NCBI GenBank assembly: GCA_044432725.1
Contig: JAWXUL010000013.1
Coordinates: 1-64,000 of the forward strand
Source of the DNA: JAWXUK01 sp044432725
Lineage (GTDB): Bacteria; Bacillota; Clostridia; Oscillospirales; Oscillospiraceae
DNA: 64,000 nucleotides
Reading direction: 5' to 3'
Shown here: in pieces, positions 42,712-51,253 of the stretch
How positions within the stretch are numbered: position 1 is the stretch's first letter
How the letters are laid out: every line of letters starts with the position of its first letter
Notes under the pieces: generated by a model
What the model saw: only the letters and a program-made list of their open reading frames with translations
What the model was told of the DNA's origin: nothing
Database searches by the model: none
Position numbers and translations under genes: made by a program

Positions 42712-44127
42712 ATGGAAAATACAACAAAAACAATGGAGAAAATTGTCACCCTGTGCAAAGGGAGAGGTTTTATCTTTTCAGGCAGTGAAATTTATGGAGG
42801 TCTTGCCAACACTTGGGACTATGGTCCTTTGGGGGTAGAACTGAAAAACAACGTGAAAAACGCATGGAGAAAAAAGTTTATCCAAGAATCTCCCCATAAC
42901 GTGGGTCTTGATGCAGCTATTTTAATGAATCCACAAGTATGGGTTGCCTCTGGTCACGTATCTACCTTCAATGACCCTTTGATTGACTGCAAAGCTTGTA
43001 AAATGCGTCACCGTGCAGACAAACTGTTAGAGGATTATGTCCACGAAAACAACATAGAAGGTTTGACCATAGAAGCCATGAGCGAAGAAGAAATGATTGG
43101 CTACATTCGTGACAACAACATCACATGTTCTTGTGGAAAATGTGATTTCACTGACATCCGTAAATTCAACCTGATGTTCAAAACCCACCAAGGGGTGACA
43201 GAGGACAGCTCCACAGAAATCTATATGCGTCCAGAAACAGCCCAAGGGATTTTTGTCAATTTTGCCAATATCCAACGAACCACCAGAAGAAAACTCCCCT
43301 TTGGGGTTTGTCAAATCGGTAAAAGTTTCCGTAACGAAATCACCCCTGGAAACTTCACCTTCCGTACCCGTGAATTCGAGCAAATGGAACTAGAATTCTT
43401 CTGTCTCCCAGGGACAGAATTAGAATGGTTTGCTTATTGGAAAGAATTTTGCCACAACTGGCTGTTAGACCTAAGCATGACAAAAGACAACATTCGTCTC
43501 CGTGACCACGAAGCAGAAGAACTGTCCCACTACTCCAACGCCACCACAGACTTCGAATTTCTCTTCCCCTTTGGTTGGGGAGAATTATGGGGCATTGCCT
43601 CTCGTACCGACTTCGACCTAAAAGCACATCAAAGCACTTCTGGAAAATCCCTGACTTATTTCAACCAAGAAAAAGATGAGCACATCATCCCCTTTGTCAT
43701 CGAGCCATCTTTGGGGGCAGACCGTGTCACCCTTGCCTTCTTGATTGACGCTTATGATGAAGAGGTGCTAGATGCCGAGAAAAACGACGTACGTACCGTC
43801 CTGCGCCTTCACCCAGCCCTTGCCCCAATCAAAGTAGCTGTCCTACCTCTCTCGAAAAAATTAGGGGAAAAGGCAAGAGAAATCCAAACAGAGCTGTCTA
43901 AATATTGGATGGTGGACTTTGACGATGCAGGGCAAATCGGCAAACGCTATCGCAGACAAGACGAAATCGGCACACCTTTCTGTGTCACTGTGGACTTCCA
44001 AACAGTGGGAGACGATGAAAATCCAGCAGATCACGCTGTCACTGTCCGTTATCGTGATTCTATGGAACAAGTTCGCTTGCCCATCACAGAGCTGAAATCT
44101 TGGCTGGAAGAAAAATTATATTACTAA
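42712..44127 (+). CDS. glyS: Glycyl-tRNA synthetase, single-chain type
   Basis: Class II alpha2 enzyme of 471 residues charging tRNA-Gly. Blocks: [33 protein letters not shown] at the N-terminus, four Cys likely binding zinc in CKACKMRH and CSCGKCDF, motif 2 [29 protein letters not shown], motif 3 EPSLGADR, and the anticodon-binding domain at the end. Also named glyQS-type by contrast with the alpha/beta enzyme. Ends at a strong terminator that borders the accessory island. Confidence 0.96.
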   Translation: MENTTKTMEKIVTLCKGRGFIFSGSEIYGGLANTWDYGPLGVELKNNVKNAWRKKFIQESPHNVGLDAAILMNPQVWVASGHVSTFNDPLIDCKACKMRHRADKLLEDYVHENNIEGLTIEAMSEEEMIGYIRDNNITCSCGKCDFTDIRKFNLMFKTHQGVTEDSSTEIYMRPETAQGIFVNFANIQRTTRRKLPFGVCQIGKSFRNEITPGNFTFRTREFEQMELEFFCLPGTELEWFAYWKEFCHNWLLDLSMTKDNIRLRDHEAEELSHYSNATTDFEFLFPFGWGELWGIASRTDFDLKAHQSTSGKSLTYFNQEKDEHIIPFVIEPSLGADRVTLAFLIDAYDEEVLDAEKNDVRTVLRLHPALAPIKVAVLPLSKKLGEKAREIQTELSKYWMVDFDDAGQIGKRYRRQDEIGTPFCVTVDFQTVGDDENPADHAVTVRYRDSMEQVRLPITELKSWLEEKLYY

Positions 44128-44171
44128 TCCAAAAAGATAAAAGATAAGGTATTCCCTTAGAAAAAAAACGC

Positions 44172-44205
44172 AAAACCCTCCCCTTTGACAGGGGAGGGTT
44201 TTCAA
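44172..44205. terminator. Terminator between glyS and the accessory island
   Basis: A 12 bp perfect stem (AAAACCCTCCCC / GGGGAGGGTTTT) with loop TTTGACA. It lies downstream of both glyS and the convergent giant ATPase gene. Confidence 0.88.
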
Positions 44206-44264
44206 TATTTTAGAAAATATGCAAAGATTGATGTTTTTTCAGTTATATTACTTTGTTTCCTCTG

Positions 44265-47200
44265 TCAATCCTGTTCCATCACTTCGGTACTTTCCTCCTT
44301 CGATTGTTCCTCTAGCTGGAATATAGCACGCAACAAATAAAGGCGATGCAAAAAAGAAAGCTCCAGTGGATAACTACGATTTGGCGGCTGACATTGTGGC
44401 AAATGAAAGGTCAAAGAAACTGCTTGTCCATAGTTTGTAGGGTTTAATAAGGCATCTTTTAGGCTCCTGTCATTGTGGGGAAGATGGGGTGAATCGGCAT
44501 CTCTCTGGTAAGAAAGATAGCTTTTCTTGGAGTAAGAGTCAGATTCCAAACAATTTCGACACATCAACATTTGGAAACGACGATCAAAATTCTTCTCCCC
44601 ATAAGAAAAGGCAATAATCGGGCGAACACTGGTAGAGGTTAATTCACACAGCACTTCTGCACCACAAACAGGACAGGTTTTACGCTGATATTCCCCCAAT
44701 CCGTAACCAGAAAATAGAAAATCCAAATCTTCCCCCTGTTCCTTAGTAGAAAAGGAAAAGGATTCCGCTAATAATTCTTTCAGCCTTTTTTTCATTTCGG
44801 GACTTTGCCTTAACAGTAGTTTACTGGAAGAAATCAATTCTAATTGTTTTTGATTGTACTGAGACATTTGCTGCATATAGCCTTTCCATTGGTCTTCGCT
44901 CCATTGGTTAAAGTTGTCATAACCTAATTCTTCGCTGAGGGGAACGGAAATCATGGGGCTGAATTGGGCAATCATTTTATATTCGCTGTATTGAAACAAA
45001 TCTTCCAGCCAAGTGGTGAATGCAGACTCTCCAAACAAGACAAAAACAAATTGTGATGTTTCTCCCACCTTATGCTGTGCCAACACCCAAGAAACGTCAC
45101 TGTTCACTGGCTCCTGACACAACCAAAGGTGCTGTTCTAGCAAGCCTCTCAGCTCCACAGGCCCACTTTGAATCTCACCATTTTCAGAGAAAAACGGAAA
45201 ATTATCGTATTCTTTGTTCAAGGTTTCTTCCTGTATCAGCTCTCGATGCTGAGGGAAATATTGCTTTAATTTTGTAAAAACCAAATAGGGAACAGTGACC
45301 CCTTGGGTATTTTGCAGATCTTTATAAAGTTTCAGAAAAGGGGAAAAGTTACTGTGCCAGTTCCATTTTTTGACAGGGCTTTCTCTTTTGAGGAAGGTTT
45401 CCACGATAGATTCTTGTTCTGTGAGAGCAAGTGGTTTCAAATATTTTAAGTATGCTGTTGCATTTTCACTGCCCATCATATCATCTAAGTCATAAATTTC
45501 AGCAAATTTCCCTTGTTCAATCAGCTCTCCAGAAGGCTGATTTTCTTTGGTTATTTCAGGGTGTATTTTTCTAAATAAAGCAAAACTTGGCGACTGGTCG
45601 GAAATGATATAGTCTTTCGGAGGAAGAATGGCACTGGTAAACCAAAAGCAGTTATCACTATATTTACGTCGACTGCGAGTATAGTATTCAGATGAAAGTT
45701 CCAACACCAAGCAATTTTCATGAAATAATTTACTTAATACCTCGGGATTCTTTCCTTCCGGGTGATACATGGTTGGGTATAAGGCCTTGACTTGGTACGC
45801 AAATAAACCACGACAAACTAGTCCTAAAACGTTGTCAGACGGATTCACCCATCGGGTTTGTTGGTCGGTGGGGAAGAGTTTTCCCAATAAATTGTTCAGA
45901 AATTCAGGATCCAACAAGAAATCGGACGCTGGTTCATACTCAGTACCGAGCAAATCTTTAAGCATTTGGTAGTTCAGTTGTGGTCCACTGTAAGCAGAAA
46001 TCAATCTTTGAAACGCTACCACTAAAAGATCTAGTTCATAATATGGTGGATTACTGATTGTCAGGTGCCCTAGTCCTTCAATGCTGTGAACCTTAATATC
46101 GCCAAAATAAGCACGCATCATTTGTTGCAGGACTTCAGGCTGCACAAGGGGATCGCTAAAGGGCAACGACTCGTAAAAAGCTTTAGACTTTGATTTTTCC
46201 TGTGAAGAGTCAGGTATGTCTAAGGATTGGACAGCTTTTTCTTCAGTTTTGTAATAAATGAAATGTTTGGGAAATACATAGTTATCCCATAGGTCTTGGG
46301 GTGCTGGATTTTGGAGAAAACTAGGCTTTTCTTCCAAAAATTTGTAAAAATAGTGAGGGTACCAAAAAGCCTTTTTCTTTTCTTCAGGAAGCTTGATATC
46401 TTCCAAGGAAAAAAGTTCATGTGTCCCATTAACCGTAGTGACACCTCGTAAAAAAGGAATATTATCACAAAAAGAGCAACGTCCATCGTCACCATAAACC
46501 TTCTGGGGAAATTTTTCGCCCAAGTAGAAAATGTTCGATTGCGGGTTTGGAAAATAGCGATATGCAATCTCCACATGTTCTTCTGCAAATTGTTTAAATA
46601 TGGTTTGAAATCCCTGAAAAACCTGCATCAAAATAACGAAAGTGTCCTTGTGTGCTGTATCAAAATTGCTTCGGTCATTCCCCAAAGGAATGGCGGGACA
46701 ATTCAGAAGAAAAGGTGCCAATCCTCCTCCAAATTGCACGAAAGAGCTTTCTCCATGATCTATTGGCAAGGTGACAAAAATATTACACTTTAATCCATTA
46801 TTTTCTTGAAACTTTTGTAAATACGTTTCTTTTGGAAACAACATTTCCACACGCTGGCAATTTGTAGAACTGTTTTTATTTGCATAAAAATCAGTTATTA
46901 GGTCTTTGCCAGGACAAGCAGGGTCATACTGATAAGCATAAAAATACTTTTTCAAAAAGTCGCTTTTGCAAAAACAATGCTTTGTATTTTGGTCTGTAGT
47001 GATATTAAATTTGTCAATTTGATTCAGAAAATAAGTCTGCTTATTTGCGAGAAAAAAATCATCTTCCATCTGTGGAATCACCAAATTTAAGTCTTCCAAA
47101 CCCTTGTCTTTGAAATGAAACGTAAAAGTCGTTTTTTCTTTCACTGACTCAGATAAACTGAATTGGGGAACGGGATAGTCATGTTTTGTATCATTTTCAG

Positions 47201-50200
47201 CATAATCAGTAAAACTACAATGAAACCCCGTTTTGTCTTTTGTTAGCTCCATTTTTTGCGTATCATCAAAGAGACAATGGATTCCATAGCTATCAATTTC
47301 TATTTTGTCAAAAACATTATACATACTGCGAAATCCAGTGCCTTTTCGCCCTGTTGCGGTGTTGTTATGGCTGCGTTCCCCTTCGGCAGTATAGTCAAAA
47401 TTACCAGAGTACCCAGAAGCAGAAATGGCATAGAAATCTTTGATTTGAAAGCCTTTTTCTTGTTGTGGATTTTCTCGTTCTGGATAGGATAAAAGGAAAT
47501 TTTTAGGGTCACTTACGTCTATATACAAGGTACCTCCGGCAATTTTATCATCGGCATTTTGCAACAATTCATACAAAGGATTGTTTGTGGGTGCTGTTCC
47601 TAAGTCACGGAAATTATCGCCACTGTGAAGGTAACTTAAGGCACGAATTTCTTGGATTTTCTGTAAGTTCTCCAGTTTATCTTCTGGCTTGTTCTTGGAA
47701 TAGTCACGGGAAATAATGTAGTATATTTTTTTCTCAGCAGAAAGAAATTCTTCTACATATTGCTTCATAGAACTGGTACAAGCACCACACAGAATACTCT
47801 TTTCTAACTCAGCTTCCTCTGAAATCACGGGGGGCGTTTTCAAAAAAATAATATGATTCGTAACCGTAGGATCATTAACCTGCTTACAAGTAAAACGGAC
47901 GAAATCAACAGCCAAGGTTTCTTCGACAAAAATTTGTATCTTATTGGCATCAAACTTTATTTGCTCCATATTTTCTCGAAACTTTTTGATTTCCAATGAA
48001 TCACTTGAATCATTCTGATTATAGTCCCATCCCAGTTTGCTTGTGTCTTGGAACCGAAAGGGATGGTTTTTCCCTACTGAATAAAAGGTACTTTGATTTA
48101 ATTTTTCACATAGTTCCTTTCGTAAAGGGTTTAAATTGTCTTTGGGATGATCAGAGCATAAGAGATGTTTGGGCGAAAAAAACAAGAAATACTTCTCCAG
48201 TGGATATGAAGGATAAATATGGAAGAAAAGTGAGAGCAGTTCTTCATAATAAAGGGAATAAGTGCTTCTTTCCTCCATAGAAAAAATATCATGATTCACT
48301 GGTTGCAATAGAGTAAAAAGTAAGGATGCCAGTTGTTTCAGACGTGAACCTTGCTTACAAAGCTCTAAATATTCCTTGTAGCAGACATCTTCTTTTTCCA
48401 GAGCAGAGGGAGTGTCATCTTCTTTATTTAGAAATAAATCGAAAAGAACTTGGTATATGGTTTTATTTTCTTGTTTTGGCGATAAATCTAAGATAAAGTT
48501 TAAAATCCACTTGGCAATCCGATCTTGTTTCTTAACGCTTGCGTCGGGTTTCTTTTTGCTTATTTTTTCTTTTTCTACTTTAAATGCATCTAAAGCATAA
48601 TCCAGAAGAGCTTGTGAGTTTCCATCCACCAATGCCAATGGGAAAGTCGTATTTTCCCAAGAAATGATGATTTTATTCTCACTAAAACTCTTTGGGTAGT
48701 CAAAAAAAGGCAAAATAAAGTGGAAATAATCATTACTTTTAAGTGTTTTCTGACTTTCTACCAAAAATACTGTTTCCTTAACTGTTTCCATTTTTCCGGA
48801 AGTAATATAAGCAATTTCATCCGTTTCAACGTATTGCACAGGAAAAATTTCAAGCTTTGTGTAATCATATGCCGTTTTATCGCTCAAAATGGGGAGAAAA
48901 GTGCTTTTCCGATCTTGTGGGTTTTTTTCAGATTTTATAATTTCCGCCCAAATCTTTTGGTAAATATCTTCATCCGACACATTTTTCAGGACATTATTCC
49001 AAAGGTCATTCAAAAGGTCATTCTCGAAAACACCTTCCCAATACACATTTTTTTGCGCTTTATCTGCAAGACAATCGCATTTTTCCACCCATTCTGGAGG
49101 TAAAGTTTCCACAATATATAGCGGTTTCTGTGGAAACTTGGCTTTAAGTGTGTTTGGATACTTGGCTTTAAGTTTGTTTAAAAACTCATCTTCCATGTGG
49201 GTGCTTTCAAATGAATTCATAAAAACATCTAACATAAACGCTTCATGAAGAGGAACAAATTTATTTTCTCCTATGACTTTAAAATAAGGGATGCTTTGAA
49301 AGAGATCGAAAAATTTGTAAAGATCGCTACAATAATCATTGAAAGCCTTTACATTTTTAGAGAGTTCATCGTTTATTCCCTTGAGAGGAGTAGTAAATAG
49401 CAGTTTATTTTTAAATTCGGGAATATAAGAAAAAACATTGCCTTCATAATCATCATTTTTCAATAAATCGGGATTTATTGAAATTTCCTGATAGAATGTA
49501 CCCACTATTGTGCGTAATTCTGCCAACATACGATCCAACCATAACTTTCCTTCTGTTGTGTCAGGACAGGTACGATTTTGATTGAGTTTCACAGGAAGTT
49601 GTATGGATAAAGGCGCAGAAATCATGGTGTTCGTAGGCAAAAACGAATACAAACAGCCGCCTTTCACAGAAGAATCCAAAGGTAATAGGGCAACAATAGG
49701 AAGCTTAAACTTATAATCTTCGTCGTATTTTTCTTTCGTAAGAGAAATAGGGAAACGAGACTTAAATTCCTCATAGCGCAAGAAAACATCTTTTTTCATA
49801 CCAATACATGGCAAAGAAAACTTATTTCCAGACAAATTATTTTCAGACAAATTATACTGTAAATCTATTGGGAAAGGGCAGTCGTCCGTTGAGTCATAGG
49901 GTGAGCAACTGCGTTGCATTCCAAAGCAAGTAGACTTATCCCATGTAACCTTCATTTCACTAATTTTTTGTGTAAAAAGAATGGGACAATGCTGAAATCC
50001 TTGGTTGAAGTCCATCTTTTTCCTCTTTAAGCCGTAAGTTTCCAATAAAGTGTTGTAATGATTCTTTTTGTCCTCTTCGCTCACTGAAAAAATCAAATAA
50101 GTTCCACTGCCACTTTGGTCATTCAGTATAGGGGCACAGGCTTCTATTTCTGCGTGATTCCAAGATTCTGGATTAAAAATACTTTTATTTGTATTTAAAG

Positions 50201-51239
50201 TGTTTGTCCCTAACTTAAATTGATAGCCACCACTGTGAATTAAAACTTGGTCAAAATGGTGAAACAATGTTTTAAACCCAATTCCTTTTTCACCAATGGA
50301 AGGGTTAATTACTTTGTTTTTTTTCGTGGAATTACGAAGGGAGCAAATAGAAAGCACATCATAATTTGTCATGCCAACTTCGTCGTAGTGGATTATCATT
50401 TTATCTTCAACGGAAAAATCAATCTCAAAAACAGGTTTATCTGTGTGATAGAAGCAATCGTCGGCATTCTGAAGCACTTCATAGATAAACCACAGGGGAT
50501 TTTCTTTGTTAATGCTGGAAATACTATCTTGTACTTCACCTAAGAATTGTCCAATATTTAACCCATTGACCAATTTGATAAAATCTATGGTGTTTTTTTT
50601 CCAATAGGCACTACTCCCTTGTAGAAAGGCGTTTCCTTTTTCGTCGTTTCCTTTTTCGTCGTTTCCTTTTTTATCGTTTTCTTGTTCGTAATAGAAAAAA
50701 TCATATTGAGAAAGGCGATAATTGATATAATGTTGGGCTAAATTCTGTTGATGAATCTGCCCTAGCTCATCTTCTGTCATGATTTCCTCTGGGTTGGTGA
50801 AATCAGGAAGCACCCACGGTGTTTCCTTTGTTTTCTCGAAATAGTCTTTACACAGATTAGTGAAATCTTCGACTTCTGATTTCTTTATTGCTTCTTCTAA
50901 GTCTTTTATTTCTTTTGGGGTTATTCCGTTTTTAAGCTTTTGGTTTTTTTGGAGTCGGTACTCATTGGAAATAGAATAAAAACGGAGATATTCTTCATCC
51001 CACAAAGGGAAGTTATTCTCATTATTCTTAAAATACAGAAAAAATGTCTTATAAATTATGATAATGACTTTATAAGGAGGTTCATCAGTGGTCAATTTAA
51101 TTTTTTTTTCTTGATTTTGTAATTGATAAACTAAGCTTTTTAATGTTTCAGAACTCACTTCATGGCGGTCTTGATCCTCCAATGTAAACGCAGGGAACTG
51201 CCAATCTGCAGGCGGGATTTTTTCTTCCTGTAATGACAT
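44265..51239 (-). CDS. Giant protein with two sacsin/Hsp90-like ATPase domains and a C-terminal zinc cluster
   Basis: 2324 residues, predicted cytosolic. Domain 1 (~225-360) has the GHKL/Bergerat motifs: IYEVLQNADDC (N box), DEVGMTNYDVLSICSLRNSTKK (G1) and GEKGIGFKTLFHHFD (G2), closest to the sacsin N-terminal ATPase. A second copy (~1210-1330) has LYELLQNADDK and GRKGTGFRSMYNVFD, but the G1 aspartate is not apparent, so it may bind ATP without normal turnover. Long linking regions are unassigned. Near the C-terminus CPVC (~2190) and CRNC (~2226) suggest a zinc-binding domain. No nuclease motif is recognised. It starts 14 bp after the SNF2 gene with AAGGAGTCC, so it is the second gene of that operon. 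Several in-frame tandem duplications occur (see findings). Confidence 0.75.
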   Translation of the reverse strand: MSLQEEKIPPADWQFPAFTLEDQDRHEVSSETLKSLVYQLQNQEKKIKLTTDEPPYKVIIIIYKTFFLYFKNNENNFPLWDEEYLRFYSISNEYRLQKNQKLKNGITPKEIKDLEEAIKKSEVEDFTNLCKDYFEKTKETPWVLPDFTNPEEIMTEDELGQIHQQNLAQHYINYRLSQYDFFYYEQENDKKGNDEKGNDEKGNAFLQGSSAYWKKNTIDFIKLVNGLNIGQFLGEVQDSISSINKENPLWFIYEVLQNADDCFYHTDKPVFEIDFSVEDKMIIHYDEVGMTNYDVLSICSLRNSTKKNKVINPSIGEKGIGFKTLFHHFDQVLIHSGGYQFKLGTNTLNTNKSIFNPESWNHAEIEACAPILNDQSGSGTYLIFSVSEEDKKNHYNTLLETYGLKRKKMDFNQGFQHCPILFTQKISEMKVTWDKSTCFGMQRSCSPYDSTDDCPFPIDLQYNLSENNLSGNKFSLPCIGMKKDVFLRYEEFKSRFPISLTKEKYDEDYKFKLPIVALLPLDSSVKGGCLYSFLPTNTMISAPLSIQLPVKLNQNRTCPDTTEGKLWLDRMLAELRTIVGTFYQEISINPDLLKNDDYEGNVFSYIPEFKNKLLFTTPLKGINDELSKNVKAFNDYCSDLYKFFDLFQSIPYFKVIGENKFVPLHEAFMLDVFMNSFESTHMEDEFLNKLKAKYPNTLKAKFPQKPLYIVETLPPEWVEKCDCLADKAQKNVYWEGVFENDLLNDLWNNVLKNVSDEDIYQKIWAEIIKSEKNPQDRKSTFLPILSDKTAYDYTKLEIFPVQYVETDEIAYITSGKMETVKETVFLVESQKTLKSNDYFHFILPFFDYPKSFSENKIIISWENTTFPLALVDGNSQALLDYALDAFKVEKEKISKKKPDASVKKQDRIAKWILNFILDLSPKQENKTIYQVLFDLFLNKEDDTPSALEKEDVCYKEYLELCKQGSRLKQLASLLFTLLQPVNHDIFSMEERSTYSLYYEELLSLFFHIYPSYPLEKYFLFFSPKHLLCSDHPKDNLNPLRKELCEKLNQSTFYSVGKNHPFRFQDTSKLGWDYNQNDSSDSLEIKKFRENMEQIKFDANKIQIFVEETLAVDFVRFTCKQVNDPTVTNHIIFLKTPPVISEEAELEKSILCGACTSSMKQYVEEFLSAEKKIYYIISRDYSKNKPEDKLENLQKIQEIRALSYLHSGDNFRDLGTAPTNNPLYELLQNADDKIAGGTLYIDVSDPKNFLLSYPERENPQQEKGFQIKDFYAISASGYSGNFDYTAEGERSHNNTATGRKGTGFRSMYNVFDKIEIDSYGIHCLFDDTQKMELTKDKTGFHCSFTDYAENDTKHDYPVPQFSLSESVKEKTTFTFHFKDKGLEDLNLVIPQMEDDFFLANKQTYFLNQIDKFNITTDQNTKHCFCKSDFLKKYFYAYQYDPACPGKDLITDFYANKNSSTNCQRVEMLFPKETYLQKFQENNGLKCNIFVTLPIDHGESSFVQFGGGLAPFLLNCPAIPLGNDRSNFDTAHKDTFVILMQVFQGFQTIFKQFAEEHVEIAYRYFPNPQSNIFYLGEKFPQKVYGDDGRCSFCDNIPFLRGVTTVNGTHELFSLEDIKLPEEKKKAFWYPHYFYKFLEEKPSFLQNPAPQDLWDNYVFPKHFIYYKTEEKAVQSLDIPDSSQEKSKSKAFYESLPFSDPLVQPEVLQQMMRAYFGDIKVHSIEGLGHLTISNPPYYELDLLVVAFQRLISAYSGPQLNYQMLKDLLGTEYEPASDFLLDPEFLNNLLGKLFPTDQQTRWVNPSDNVLGLVCRGLFAYQVKALYPTMYHPEGKNPEVLSKLFHENCLVLELSSEYYTRSRRKYSDNCFWFTSAILPPKDYIISDQSPSFALFRKIHPEITKENQPSGELIEQGKFAEIYDLDDMMGSENATAYLKYLKPLALTEQESIVETFLKRESPVKKWNWHSNFSPFLKLYKDLQNTQGVTVPYLVFTKLKQYFPQHRELIQEETLNKEYDNFPFFSENGEIQSGPVELRGLLEQHLWLCQEPVNSDVSWVLAQHKVGETSQFVFVLFGESAFTTWLEDLFQYSEYKMIAQFSPMISVPLSEELGYDNFNQWSEDQWKGYMQQMSQYNQKQLELISSSKLLLRQSPEMKKRLKELLAESFSFSTKEQGEDLDFLFSGYGLGEYQRKTCPVCGAEVLCELTSTSVRPIIAFSYGEKNFDRRFQMLMCRNCLESDSYSKKSYLSYQRDADSPHLPHNDRSLKDALLNPTNYGQAVSLTFHLPQCQPPNRSYPLELSFLHRLYLLRAIFQLEEQSKEESTEVMEQD
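49136..49179. repeat. 20 bp direct repeat, 24 bp period, in the giant ATPase gene
   Basis: ACTTGGCTTTAAGTGTGTTT (49136-49155) and a copy with one change at 49160-49179. The 24 bp period is in frame and duplicates the LKAKYPNT / LKAKFPQK segment. Confidence 0.85.
50631..50690. repeat. 15 bp in-frame tandem repeat, four units
   Basis: Unit GTTTCCTTTTTCGTC at 50631 and 50646 (identical), 50661 (two changes) and a degenerate fourth at 50676. Being 15 bp it preserves the frame and encodes repeated KGNDE units in the giant ATPase. Confidence 0.9.
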
Positions 51240-51253
51240 AGTTGGACTCCTTT

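Noticed and set aside
50631..50690. CRISPR-like repeat array
   Set aside because: Units are 15 bp, contiguous, without spacers and in frame within a gene.
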